A stretch of 23,433 bases of DNA from JAEZVV01 sp036652035 (GCA_036652035.1 JAVVWR010000050.1:1-23433), one strand, 5' to 3'. Positions 15,785 through 23,433 are shown, counted from the stretch's first letter. Notes: a model not told the origin generated them from the sequence alone. A program made the numbers and translations.

Positions 15785-16896
15785 ATGTGCACCACCTGCG
15801 GCTGCGCGGCCGGCAACGTCAAGATCGAAGGCGAGACCGACGAACACACCCACGAACACCGTCATGCCGACGGCACGGTCCACTCGCACGACCACGGTCA
15901 TGAGGGCGAGCACGCCCACGATCACGCGCACGAGCACTGGCACCAGCACGAAGACGGCAGCTGGCANNNNNNNNNNNNNNNNNNNNNNNNNNNNNNNNNN
16001 NNNNNNNNNNNNNNNNNNNNNNNNNNNNNNNNNNNNNNNNNNNNNNNNNNNNNNNNNNNNNNNNNNCCGAACCCGACCACGTCCACGACGAGGCCGGCAC
16101 CCTGCACTACGGCCTGGGCGCGGCGCATTCGCACGCGCCGGGAATGAGCCAGGCGCGCATGGTGAAAATCGAACAGGACATCCTGGGCAAGAACGACGCG
16201 CTCGCCGCGGCCAACCGCCAGCGCCTGGCCGATCTCGGCGTGTTCGCGGTCAACCTGGTCTCGAGCCCGGGTTCGGGCAAGACCACGCTGTTGGCGGCCT
16301 CGATCGGCCGCCTCCTGCCGCAGCAGAACCTCGCCGTGATCGAGGGCGACCAGCAGACCGCCAACGACGCCGACCGCATCCGCGCCGCTGGCGCTCCGGC
16401 AATCCAGGTCAATACCGGCAAGGGCTGCCACCTGGACGCGGCCATGGTCGGCCGCGCGCTCGACAAACTGGCGCTCGATTCCGGCTCGGTCCTCTTCATC
16501 GAGAACGTCGGCAACCTGGTCTGCCCCGCCGCCTTTGACTTGGGCGAGGCGCACAAGGTCGCCGTGCTCTCGGTTACCGAGGGCGAGGACAAGCCGCTCA
16601 AGTACCCCGACATGTTCCGCGCCGCGAGCCTGATGCTCTTGAACAAGGTCGACCTGCTGCCCTATCTGAACTTCGATGTCGAGCAGTGCATTGCCTACGC
16701 GCGCCAGGTCAACCCCGGGATCCGAGTGATCCAGGTCTCGGCCACCCAGGGCGCGGGCATGGACGAGTGGCTAGCCTGGGTGCGTGAGGGCGCCACCGCC
16801 GCGCGCGAAGCCCAGCTTGGCACGGTCGAAGGCCTGCGTGCCCGCGTCGCCGAGCTTGAAGGCAAGCTCGAAGAGAAGATCGCCACCCGCCACTAA
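15785..16896 (+). CDS. hypB: Hydrogenase nickel incorporation GTPase HypB, interrupted by a scaffold gap
   Basis: HypB hydrolyses GTP and stores or passes nickel to HypA. It begins MCTTCGCAAG, the CxxCGC high-affinity nickel site, and continues with a His-rich region (residues about 20-60) that runs into 100 N. The GTPase domain after the gap has the P-loop SSPGSGKTTLL, EGDQQTANDADRI, ENVGNLVCPAAFDLGE and the guanine motif NKVD. Reading frame before and after the N block does not match. The product is intact only if the true missing length is 2 mod 3, which 100 is not. After the gap the frame resumes with EPDHVHDEAGTLHYG, again His-rich. The mismatch is an assembly effect, not a likely frameshift. 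Confidence 0.9.
15967..16066. other. Scaffold gap (100 N) inside hypB
   Basis: 100 N of placeholder length inside the His-rich segment of hypB. Low-complexity CAC/GAC/GAG codons flank both sides, which explains the assembly failure. Confidence 0.95.
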
Positions 16897-16907
16897 ACCT
16901 TGCTGCC

Positions 16908-19250
16908 GTGAACGCCCCGCTCGCCGCCCCCGCCACAGCCTCTGCCGCCGCGATCGCTCGCCGGCGGGTGCGGGTGCGCGGGCGGGTCCAGGGCGTGGGC
17001 TTTCGGCCTTTTGTCTATCGGCTGGCGACCGAACTGGCGCTGGCCGGTTCGGTCCACAACGACGGCGAAGGGGTAGCGATCACCCTGCAGGGCAGCGAAG
17101 AATCGCTCAGGGTGTTCCTGAGCCGGCTGCAGTCGGAAGCGCCGCGCCTGGCGCGCATCGAATCGGTCGAGTCCAGTTCGGAAATTCCGCTGGCAGAAGC
17201 CGGCTTTCGCATCAGCGCGAGCGATCACGGAGCGGTCACCACCGGCGTCACCCCCGACGCGGCGATCTGCCCCGAGTGTCTGGCCGAGCTGTGCGACCCG
17301 TCCGACCGCCGCCACCGCTACGCCTTTCTCAACTGCACCCACTGCGGCCCGCGTTACACCATTACCGCCCACCTGCCCTACGACCGGCCGCAGACCAGCA
17401 TGGCGGTGTTCACGCAATGCCCGGCCTGCCAGAGCGAATACGAGGACCCCGCCAACCGGCGCTTTCACGCCCAACCCAATGCCTGCCCGGTGTGCGGGCC
17501 ACGGCTCTCGCTCTGGAGCCAAGCGGGCGAGCCGGTCCATTGTGCCGACGTGATCGCCGCCGCGGTCGAGCGCATCCGCGCGGGCGAAATCCTGGCCATC
17601 AAAGGCCTGGGCGGATTTCACCTGGTGTGCGACGCCGGCAACGCGGCGGCGGTGGCTACCCTGCGCGCGCGCAAGCACCGCGACGAAAAACCGCTCGCGG
17701 TGATGGTCGCGGGGCTGGCATCGGCGCGGCAACTGGCCACGGTATCGGAGACCGCCGCGCGCCTGCTCGAGTCACCCGAGCGCCCGATCGTGCTCTGCCC
17801 CAAGCGCGCGGGATGCGACGAGTCCTTGCCAGGCGTGGCCGATGGCGTGCCCGAGCTCGGGCTGATGCTGCCCTACACCCCGGTTCACTACTTGCTTTTC
17901 CACGAGGCCGCCGGCCAACCCGCCGGCACCGATTGGTTGGAGCACCCGCAGCCCTGGCGGCTGGTGATGACCAGCGCCAACCCCGGGGGCGAGCCGCTCG
18001 TGACCGGCAACACCGAGGCGGTCGAGCGCCTGGGCGCGATCGCCGACGCGCTGGTCGTGCATGACCGCGAGATCCTGATCCGCTGCGACGACTCGGTGGT
18101 GCGGACCGAACTGCGCGCCGATTCGCTCACGCCGCGCTTTGTGCGCCGCGCGCGCGGGTACACGCCGGCGCCGATCGCTCTGGCGCGCAGCGGCCCGGCC
18201 GTGCTGGCGCTCGGCGCGTATCTCAAGAACACCGCGTGCCTCACCCGTGGCGGCCAGGCGTTTCTTTCGCAGCACATCGGCGACCTGGAGAACGCCGCGA
18301 GCTGCGTTGCGCTCGAGGCCGCGGTCGATCACCTGCAATCGGTGCTCGAGATTCGCCCCGAGCTCGTCGCTCACGACCTCCACCCCGACTTCTATTCGAC
18401 CCGGCTCGCCGCGCGGCTGGCGCAATCGCTTGGCGTTCCCGCCATCGGCGTTCAGCACCACCACGCTCACATCGCCGCGGTGATGGCCGAACACCGCGTG
18501 ACCGAACCGGTGCTCGGCCTCGCGCTCGACGGCGTGGGTCTCGGAACCGACGGCGCCGCCTGGGGCGGCGAGCTGCTGCGGGTCGACGCCCAGGGCTTTG
18601 CCCGTCTCGCTCACCTGGCCGAGCTGCGCCTGCCCGGCGGCGACCGCGCGGCGCGCGAACCCTGGCGGGTCGCGGCGAGCGTCCTGCACCAGCTTGGCCG
18701 CGGCGACGAGATCGCCCGCCGCTTTGCCTTTCCGGCCGCCGCCACGGTGACGACCATGCTCGACCGAAATCTCAACTGCCCGGCCACCAGCAGCCTGGGC
18801 CGCTGGTTCGACGCCGCCGCCGGCCTCTTGGGCGTGCGCAGCCACCAGGGCTTCGAAGGCCAGGCGCCGATGCTGCTTGAGGCGCTTGCTCAGCGTCACG
18901 GCGCGGTCGCTCCGCTCGCGGGCGGCTGGGTTATCGAAGCCGGTCAGCTTGACCTGTTGCCCCTGATGGCGCAGCTCGCCGACGAGACCGACCCCGCGCG
19001 GGGCGCGGCGCTGTTTCACGCCACCCTGATCGAAGCGCTGGCCGAGCTGACGGCGGCCGCTGCCCGCGAGAGCGGAATCGGCCTCGTCGCCTTCGGCGGC
19101 GGGTGCTTCATGAACCGGATTCTCTCGACCGGGCTACGCGATCGGCTTACCGCCGCGGGCCTGACCCTTCTCGAAGCCGAGCAGGCTCCCGCCAACGACG
19201 GCGGGATCGCGCTTGGCCAGGCCTGGGCCGCGGCCCTGGCTCATCACTGA
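16908..19250 (+). CDS. hypF: Carbamoyltransferase HypF
   Basis: The 780-residue enzyme makes the cyanide ligands of the Ni-Fe site from carbamoyl phosphate, working with HypE. Domains in order: acylphosphatase (VRGRVQGVGFRPFVYRL, residues about 22-39), two zinc fingers (Cys121/124/143/146 and Cys171/174/193/196), a YrdC-like domain (GEILAIKGLGGFHLVCDA, DEKPLAVMV, about 225-430), and a Kae1-like C-terminal domain with HHHAHIAAVM near residue 517 and FGGGCFMNRIL near 730. Length is normal. The GTG start lies 11 bp after hypB with no obvious Shine-Dalgarno, so coupling is likely. The position between hypB and hypC is the common hypABFCDE order. Confidence 0.96.
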   Translation: MNAPLAAPATASAAAIARRRVRVRGRVQGVGFRPFVYRLATELALAGSVHNDGEGVAITLQGSEESLRVFLSRLQSEAPRLARIESVESSSEIPLAEAGFRISASDHGAVTTGVTPDAAICPECLAELCDPSDRRHRYAFLNCTHCGPRYTITAHLPYDRPQTSMAVFTQCPACQSEYEDPANRRFHAQPNACPVCGPRLSLWSQAGEPVHCADVIAAAVERIRAGEILAIKGLGGFHLVCDAGNAAAVATLRARKHRDEKPLAVMVAGLASARQLATVSETAARLLESPERPIVLCPKRAGCDESLPGVADGVPELGLMLPYTPVHYLLFHEAAGQPAGTDWLEHPQPWRLVMTSANPGGEPLVTGNTEAVERLGAIADALVVHDREILIRCDDSVVRTELRADSLTPRFVRRARGYTPAPIALARSGPAVLALGAYLKNTACLTRGGQAFLSQHIGDLENAASCVALEAAVDHLQSVLEIRPELVAHDLHPDFYSTRLAARLAQSLGVPAIGVQHHHAHIAAVMAEHRVTEPVLGLALDGVGLGTDGAAWGGELLRVDAQGFARLAHLAELRLPGGDRAAREPWRVAASVLHQLGRGDEIARRFAFPAAATVTTMLDRNLNCPATSSLGRWFDAAAGLLGVRSHQGFEGQAPMLLEALAQRHGAVAPLAGGWVIEAGQLDLLPLMAQLADETDPARGAALFHATLIEALAELTAAAARESGIGLVAFGGGCFMNRILSTGLRDRLTAAGLTLLEAEQAPANDGGIALGQAWAAALAHH

Positions 19251-19265
19251 ACCCAAGGAGACACC

Positions 19266-19499
19266 ATGTGCCTCGCCATTCCCGCCCAGGTCGTCGAGCT
19301 TCATGACGGCGACGAGGCGACCATCAATCTCTCGGGCGTCAAGAAGCGCATCTCGCTCGCGCTGGTCGAAGACGTTGCGGTGGGCGATTACGTGATCGTC
19401 CACGTCGGCTATGCGCTGCAGAAAATCGATGCGGTGGAAGCCGAAAAGACGCTCGCCCTGTTCACCGAGGCCGCCGCCGAACTCGAACGCGCGCAGTGA
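19266..19499 (+). CDS. hypC: Hydrogenase maturation factor HypC
   Basis: The 77-residue protein begins MCLAIPAQVVEL. Cys2 carries the Fe(CN)2CO group together with HypD and hands it to the large-subunit precursor. A good Shine-Dalgarno (AAGGAG) precedes it. The locus has two HypC-family proteins, this and HupF, as in other hupF-containing loci. Its stop overlaps a GTG that starts the chain of tiny ORFs leading to hypD. Confidence 0.95.
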   Translation: MCLAIPAQVVELHDGDEATINLSGVKKRISLALVEDVAVGDYVIVHVGYALQKIDAVEAEKTLALFTEAAAELERAQ

Positions 19500-19553
19500 G
19501 TCGCCCGATGAGCACCCGATGAGCACCCAATGAACACCAAGTCAGCACCATGA
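19496..19553 (+). other. Chain of three tiny overlapping ORFs linking hypC to hypD
   Basis: GTG at 19496 overlaps the hypC stop (GTGA) and opens an ORF ending at 19522 (VSRPMSTR). Its TGA overlaps ATG at 19519 (MSTQ, ending 19533), which overlaps ATG at 19530 (MNTKSAP, ending 19553), whose TGA overlaps the hypD ATG at 19550. The first steps arise from a degenerate 11-12-bp tandem repeat (GATGAGCACCC). A ribosome could pass from hypC to hypD by repeated stop-start without leaving the mRNA. Function is inferred. Confidence 0.6.
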
Positions 19554-20689
19554 AATACATCGACGAATACCGCGACGGTGAACTCGCCCGCGGCATGGCG
19601 GCGCGCATCGCTGCCGAGGTCCAGCCCGGCCGCAGCTACAACCTGATGGAGTTCTGCGGCGGCCACACCCACGCGATCTCGCGCTACGGCATCAAGGATC
19701 TGCTGCCCGCCGCCGTCAACATGGTCCACGGCCCCGGCTGCCCGGTGTGCGTGCTGCCGATCGGCCGGATCGACAACGCGATCGAGCTCGCCATGGAGCA
19801 TGGCGCGATCGTCTGCACCTACGCTGACACCATGCGGGTGCCGGCCTCCAAGGGCCTGTCGATGATGAAGGCCAAGGCGCGCGGCGCGGACATCCGAATG
19901 GTGTATTCGGCCGCCGACGCGCTGCGCATCGCGCAGGAGAACCCGGCTAAGGACGTGGTGTTTTTTGCGATCGGCTTTGAGACCACTACCCCGCCCACGG
20001 CGCTGGTGATCAAGCAGGCCGCAGCGTTCGGGCTCACCAACTTCAGCGTCTTTTGCAACCATGTGCTCACGCCCTCGGCGATCACGCACATTCTGGAGTC
20101 GCCCGAGGTGCGCGAGCTCGGCCTGGTGCCGCTCGACGGCTTTATCGGCCCGGCGCATGTCTCGACCATCATCGGCAGCCAGCCCTACGAGTACTTTGCC
20201 GAGGAATACGCCAAGCCGGTGGTGATCGCCGGCTTCGAGCCGCTCGACGTGATGCAGGCGATCCTGATGCTGGTGCGCCAGTTGAACGAGGGCCGCGCCG
20301 AGGTGGAAAACGAGTTCACCCGCGCCGTCACCCGCGACGGCAATGCCAAGGCGAAGGCTCTGGTGGCCGAAGTCTTCGAGCTGCGCAAGACCTTCGAGTG
20401 GCGCGGCCTGGGCGAAGTGCCCTACTCGGCGCTCAAGATCAAGCCGGCTTTCGAATCCTTCGACGCCGAGTCCCGCTTTGGCATCACCTACCACTCGGTG
20501 CCCGACAACAAGGCCTGCGAGTGCGGCGCGATTCTGCGCGGCGTGAAAAAGCCGACCGACTGCAAGGTCTTTGGCACCGTTTGCACGCCCGAGAACCCGC
20601 TGGGCTCGTGCATGGTCAGTAGCGAAGGCGCTTGCGCCGCTCATTACACCTACGGCCGCTTCAAGGACATCACGGTCAAGGCGGCGTGA
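19550..20689 (+). CDS. hypD: Hydrogenase maturation Fe-S protein HypD
   Basis: The 379-residue scaffold assembles the Fe(CN)2CO unit with HypC. Conserved motifs are all present: FCGGHTHAISRYG, GPGCPVCVLP, GFETTTPPTA, FCNHVLTPSA and the C-terminal [4Fe-4S] region CECGAILRG ... CKVFGTVCTPENPLGSCMVSSEGACAAHY. Length is typical. No strong Shine-Dalgarno stands before the ATG at 19550. Initiation may rely on the upstream mini-ORF chain. A 153-bp interval with REP-like hairpins separates it from hypE. Confidence 0.96.
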   Translation: MKYIDEYRDGELARGMAARIAAEVQPGRSYNLMEFCGGHTHAISRYGIKDLLPAAVNMVHGPGCPVCVLPIGRIDNAIELAMEHGAIVCTYADTMRVPASKGLSMMKAKARGADIRMVYSAADALRIAQENPAKDVVFFAIGFETTTPPTALVIKQAAAFGLTNFSVFCNHVLTPSAITHILESPEVRELGLVPLDGFIGPAHVSTIIGSQPYEYFAEEYAKPVVIAGFEPLDVMQAILMLVRQLNEGRAEVENEFTRAVTRDGNAKAKALVAEVFELRKTFEWRGLGEVPYSALKIKPAFESFDAESRFGITYHSVPDNKACECGAILRGVKKPTDCKVFGTVCTPENPLGSCMVSSEGACAAHYTYGRFKDITVKAA

Positions 20690-20728
20690 TCCTCCAGCCC
20701 TGCCGCGCAAGCACCGCCAAACCCGTCG

Positions 20729-20745
20729 CGCGGGCTAAGCCCGCG
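20729..20745. repeat. REP-like hairpin 1 between hypD and hypE
   Basis: CGCGGGCT (20729-20736) and AGCCCGCG (20738-20745) are perfect complements with a one-base centre. No T-run follows. It is of the type found in dispersed REP sequences. Confidence 0.65.
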
Positions 20746-20759
20746 ACCGCTGCTCAAGT

Positions 20760-20780
20760 GGCCGGCAAAGCCGGCCCTAC
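20760..20780 (-). repeat. REP-like hairpin 2 with GTAG tetranucleotide
   Basis: GGCCGGC (20760-20766) and GCCGGCC (20770-20776) form a 7-bp hairpin with an AAA loop. On the minus strand it is directly preceded by GTAG, the signature of REP elements mobilised by RAYT transposases. With hairpin 1 it makes a two-REP unit inside the operon, which may stabilise upstream mRNA or reduce hypE expression. Confidence 0.65.
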
Positions 20781-20842
20781 GAAACGCGGGCCGCTCCCGA
20801 CACCGCTCCCGACACCCCTGCAACCTCCATTCCGCTTGATCC

Positions 20843-21892
20843 ATGTCCAACATCAAACGCGATTACGTCCGCCCGGTCGATTTCAAAAATGGCCGGGTCG
20901 ACATGACCCACGGCTCGGGTGGGCGCGCCATGGCGCAGCTCATCGAGGAGCTCTTTGCCCGCGCCTTCGACAATGAGTTCCTCTCGCAAGGCAACGACGG
21001 CGCCTTGCTGCCGCCCCCCGGCGGCCGCCTGGTGGTGGCGACCGACAGCCATGTGATCACCCCGCTCTTTTTCCCCGGCGGCGACATCGGTTCGCTCTCG
21101 GTCCACGGCACGATCAACGACGTGGCGGTGAGCGGCGCCCGCCCGCTCTACCTCTCGGCGGGCTTCATCCTGGAGGAAGGCTTTCCGCTGGCGGACTTGA
21201 AGCGCATCGTCGAATCGATGGCGGCCGCCGCGCGCGAGGCGGGCGTTCCCATCGTCACCGGCGACACCAAGGTGGTCGAGCAGGGCAAGGGCGATGGCGT
21301 CTTCATCACCACCACCGGCGTCGGCGTGGTCCCCGATGGCATTGATCTCTCGGGCGCCAACGCTCGCCCGGGCGATGCGATTCTGGTGAGCGGCACGCTG
21401 GGCGACCACGGCGTGGCGATCATGAGCCTGCGCGAGAACCTGAGCTTTGAGACCACGATCGAAAGCGACAGCGCCTCGTTGCACACGCTCACCGCCGCGA
21501 TGCTCGACGCCGTGCCCACGATCCGCTGCCTGCGCGACCCCACGCGCGGGGGCCTGGCCACCACGCTCAACGAGATCGCCCGCCAATCGGGCGTGGGAAT
21601 GATGATCCAGGAAGCGGCGCTGCCCGTTCGCCCCGAGGTCAACGCCGCCTGCGAGTTCCTGGGGCTCGATCCCCTGTATGTGGCCAACGAGGGCAAGCTG
21701 ATCGCGATCTGCCCGCAGGCCGATGCGCAGGCCTTGCTCGAGCTCATGCGCGCGCACCCGCTGGGAGCCAACGCCGCCATCGTCGGCACCGTCCACGCCG
21801 ACGAGCACCACTTCGTCCAGATGGAAACGGCGTTTGGCGGTCGGCGAGTGGTGGATTGGCTCACGGGAGAGCAGCTGCCGCGGATCTGCTGA
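20843..21892 (+). CDS. hypE: Carbamoyl dehydratase HypE
   Basis: The 349-residue protein dehydrates the carbamoyl group received from HypF on its C-terminal cysteine to give thiocyanate, the source of CN. The protein ends PRIC, the required terminal Cys. PurM/SelD-like ATP-binding features are present: MTHGSGGRAMAQLIEE, GNDGALLPPPGGRLVVATDSHV, VSGARPLYLSAGF, GDTKVVEQGKGDGVFI and DPTRGGLATTLNEIA. It is the last hyp gene. The sequence after it is a spacer with an inverted repeat and no further hydrogenase genes. Confidence 0.96.
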   Translation: MSNIKRDYVRPVDFKNGRVDMTHGSGGRAMAQLIEELFARAFDNEFLSQGNDGALLPPPGGRLVVATDSHVITPLFFPGGDIGSLSVHGTINDVAVSGARPLYLSAGFILEEGFPLADLKRIVESMAAAAREAGVPIVTGDTKVVEQGKGDGVFITTTGVGVVPDGIDLSGANARPGDAILVSGTLGDHGVAIMSLRENLSFETTIESDSASLHTLTAAMLDAVPTIRCLRDPTRGGLATTLNEIARQSGVGMMIQEAALPVRPEVNAACEFLGLDPLYVANEGKLIAICPQADAQALLELMRAHPLGANAAIVGTVHADEHHFVQMETAFGGRRVVDWLTGEQLPRIC

Positions 21893-21926
21893 AAGAACGA
21901 TCGCCCTGGGCGCTGCCCGAGGAAAC

Positions 21927-22000
21927 CGGGGTCGGATTCAAGCGCTGCGCGGGCCGTGACCCCAACAAGAGGGCCGGGCCGCGCGCAGAGTCTGACCCCG
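21927..22000. repeat. Degenerate inverted repeat GGGGTCGGATTC / GAGTCTGACCCC after hypE
   Basis: GGGGTCGGATTC near 21929-21940 and GAGTCTGACCCC near 21988-21999 match in 10 of 12 positions when one is reverse-complemented, with CGCG-rich DNA between. GGGGTCAGACTC-like sequences often occur as dispersed repeats near RAYT/REP transposases in proteobacteria (recalled, not searched). It could also act as an operon-end hairpin, though no T-run follows. Confidence 0.45.
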
Positions 22001-22126
22001 CTTTCCGGTGCGAAGCACGAAAGCAGCAAGGATTGCCTCGGGCAAACCATCTCTGGCCGCGCCCGGCCTCGAGCGCATCGTCCGGCAGGCCGTACCATTG
22101 CGACACTCCTATTCCGTACGCCACTC

Positions 22127-22837
22127 ATGACCGAAGCCCAACGCCTATCCAAACGCCTGATCGAGCAGCTGCAGTGCTCGCGCCGCGAAGCCGATCTTCT
22201 GATCGAGGGCGGCTGGGTCATGGTCGACGGCGTGGTCGTCGAGGAACCCCAGTTCAAGGTGCTCGACCAGACGATCACGGTTCATGCCGAGGCCAAAGCC
22301 GATCCGATCGAGCCGATCACGATCCTGCTGAATAAGCCAGCCGGCCTCGGGATGGCGGCGGCGCCAGCGCTGATCACTCCCGAGTCGCGTGCCGCGGAGG
22401 ACCACTCGCAGATCCGCATGCTGAAGAAACACTTCTTCGGCCTGCAAGCGATCATGCCGCTCGAGACAGCGGCCTGCGGCCTGTGCGTCTTCAGCCAGGA
22501 TTTCCGCGTGATTCGAAAGCTGAGCGAAGACGCCTACAAGATCGAGCACGAGTTTGTGGTCGAAGTCAGCGGCAGCATCGCGCCCGATGGGCTGGCGCTG
22601 CTCAATCACGGTCTGAGCTTTCAAGGCCGGCCGCTGCCGCCGATCAAGGTCAGCTGGCAGAACGAAACCCGGCTGCGCTTTGCTGTGAAGGCGGTGCAAG
22701 CCGGGCAGATCGCCTACATGTGCAAGAGCGTCGGCCTGCAGGTGGTCAACCTGCGGCGGATTCGCATCGGCCGTCAGCCGATGGCGAGCTTGCAGCCCGG
22801 CCAGTGGCGCTATCTGCCGGCTCACGAAAAGTTCTAG
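22127..22837 (+). CDS. RsuA/RluB-family RNA pseudouridine synthase-like protein with altered catalytic motif
   Basis: The 236-residue protein (start 22127, MTEAQRLSKR) has an S4 RNA-binding domain at about residues 3-50 (RLSKRLIEQLQCSRREADLLIEGGWVMVDG) and then a pseudouridine synthase fold beginning ITILLNKPAGLGM. The catalytic loop, normally GRLDxxTxGLL, here reads MPLETAACGLCVF: the essential Asp position is Glu113. The Tyr normally found in KxYxV is Phe143 (EHEFVVEV). It may be an RNA-binding protein that has lost catalysis or a divergent subfamily. It is not related to hydrogenase and starts 235 bp after hypE. An in-frame upstream ATG at 21956 is unlikely, as it lies in the repeat. Confidence 0.8.
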   Translation: MTEAQRLSKRLIEQLQCSRREADLLIEGGWVMVDGVVVEEPQFKVLDQTITVHAEAKADPIEPITILLNKPAGLGMAAAPALITPESRAAEDHSQIRMLKKHFFGLQAIMPLETAACGLCVFSQDFRVIRKLSEDAYKIEHEFVVEVSGSIAPDGLALLNHGLSFQGRPLPPIKVSWQNETRLRFAVKAVQAGQIAYMCKSVGLQVVNLRRIRIGRQPMASLQPGQWRYLPAHEKF

Positions 22838-22857
22838 TCGCGGTCAGCGCGGCCTCA

Positions 22858-22872
22858 GCCGTCGATGACGGC
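22858..22872. repeat. Short hairpin GCCGTC-gat-GACGGC after the pseudouridine synthase gene
   Basis: A perfect 6-bp hairpin with a 3-nt loop about 20 bp past the stop. No T-run follows, so it is at best a weak terminator or mRNA end structure. Confidence 0.35.
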
Positions 22873-22944
22873 CAGCGCCCGGGTCGCAATCACACAATGA
22901 AAAAGGATGGCGATGCCCCCACCCAGGGGCTCGCGTGAACAGGG

Positions 22945-23418
22945 ATGAAGTCGATGGTGAAACAAGCGATGCCGCTGGCAAGCCCTTGGTCAAGCCCCCA
23001 CCGCACTCACGCGGTGAATCGGCGCACGCTGCTGCTGGGCGCTCTGGCCGTGAGCCTGAGCAGCATGGCCCGCGCCCAGCCCGCCCCCGGCAACGACCTG
23101 GTGAGTCTGGAAACGGCGCGTGCCGAGCACGAAGCCGGGCGGGTGTTGATGATCGACATCCGCGAACCGAATGAACACGCCAGCGGCGTAGCCCCTGGCG
23201 TCAAGCTGCTGCCGATGAGCCAGATGGGCGCTCGCCTGGCCGAGATCCCCAAGGATGGAAAGCAGCCGGTGCTGCTGATCTGCAACTCGCAAAACCGCTC
23301 CCGGGCCGCCTTGAAAGCCCTGCGCCAACTGGGCGGCTACGAGCATGTTCGCTACGTCGAAGGCGGCATGTCGGGCTGGGCGCGGCGCGGCTGGCCGATG
23401 GTGGCGCCGGCACGCTGA
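22945..23418 (+). CDS. Exported single-domain rhodanese-like protein
   Basis: The reading frame gives 157 residues from 22945. Better starts may be ATG 22954, with AGGG about 9 nt upstream, or GTG 23014, which opens directly on the signal NRRTLLLGALAVSLSSMARA (a twin-Arg-like pair, cleavage probably after ARA). The mature protein is one rhodanese domain: MIDIREPNEHASGVAPG, then the active-site loop CNSQNRSRA with Cys at about 113, and YVEGGMSGWARRGWPM. It would act in the periplasm as a sulfurtransferase or sulfur carrier. The substrate is unknown. No link to hydrogenase is evident. Confidence 0.85.
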   Translation: MKSMVKQAMPLASPWSSPHRTHAVNRRTLLLGALAVSLSSMARAQPAPGNDLVSLETARAEHEAGRVLMIDIREPNEHASGVAPGVKLLPMSQMGARLAEIPKDGKQPVLLICNSQNRSRAALKALRQLGGYEHVRYVEGGMSGWARRGWPMVAPAR

Positions 23419-23433
23419 TTGCGTGCGCGGGCG

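Noticed and set aside
15785..16147. hypB as two separate genes or a frameshifted pseudogene.
   Set aside because: The frame break coincides with a 100-N placeholder gap. Both sides read as good HypB, so the break is an assembly artefact.
19501..19550. A CRISPR-like or minisatellite array before hypD.
   Set aside because: The repeats are only 11-12 bp, contiguous and too few. They are better described as overlapping start-stop units.
22897..22938. A 13-codon ORF (MKKDGDAPTQGLA) before the rhodanese gene.
   Set aside because: It is too short, with no good ribosome site and no conserved feature. It may be chance.

Overview
The window is a complete membrane-bound uptake [NiFe]-hydrogenase locus from a GC-rich draft genome, most likely a betaproteobacterium (Rhodocyclales/Burkholderiales). 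This rests on the gene order hupSLC-hupD-hupFGHIJK-hypABFCDE, the HoxK/HoxG-like proteins and the types of intergenic repeats. The organism is inferred from gene content, not from a marker gene. Two 100-N scaffold gaps interrupt the sequence (10808-10907 and 15967-16066). Both fall in repetitive DNA, a CCGCTGA heptamer array and the His-rich part of hypB.

Left flank (1-2210, minus strand): the first 13 codons of a secreted protein, preceded by a decaheme c-type cytochrome of the DmsE/MtrA type, and a small stand-alone cyclic-nucleotide-binding-domain protein. The divergent interval 2211-2529 holds the first hydrogenase promoter region.

Structural genes (2530-10797): two consecutive copies of a four-gene cassette: hupS (Tat-exported small subunit), hupL (Ni-Fe large subunit), hupC (cytochrome b) and a HigA-like XRE regulator with no toxin partner. 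Both HupS proteins carry the six proximal-cluster cysteines typical of oxygen-tolerant hydrogenases. The copies have diverged at many third codon positions, yet share a 377-bp tract of identical DNA inside hupS, a probable gene-conversion tract. Each XRE gene begins with a 13-bp perfect hairpin of unrelated sequence at the same place. A strong terminator follows the first cassette. FNR/ANR-like boxes (TTGAT-N4-GTCAA) lie about 105-110 bp before both hupS starts, and GTAAC-containing repeats lie upstream of both hupS genes and of hupD.

Maturation genes (11034-21892): a single tightly packed set (hupD, F, G, H, I, J, K, then hypA, B, F, C, D, E) that presumably serves both enzymes. Two junctions are unusual. 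Between hupD and hupF, an 85-bp structured repeat occurs twice in tandem, each copy encoding a 27-residue mini-ORF with its own Shine-Dalgarno sequence and a TGA-T-ATG junction. Between hypC and hypD, three tiny ORFs overlap one another by GTGA/ATGA and bridge the gap.

Right flank (21893-23433): a degenerate inverted repeat, an RsuA-family pseudouridine synthase-like protein whose catalytic Asp position appears to be Glu, and an exported single-domain rhodanese.

Working model: H2 is oxidised in the periplasm by HupSL, electrons pass through HupC to the quinone pool, and Hup/Hyp proteins build the Ni-Fe(CN)2CO site. Expression is probably tied to low oxygen and other signals through the shared upstream motifs. 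The XRE proteins are candidate dedicated regulators.
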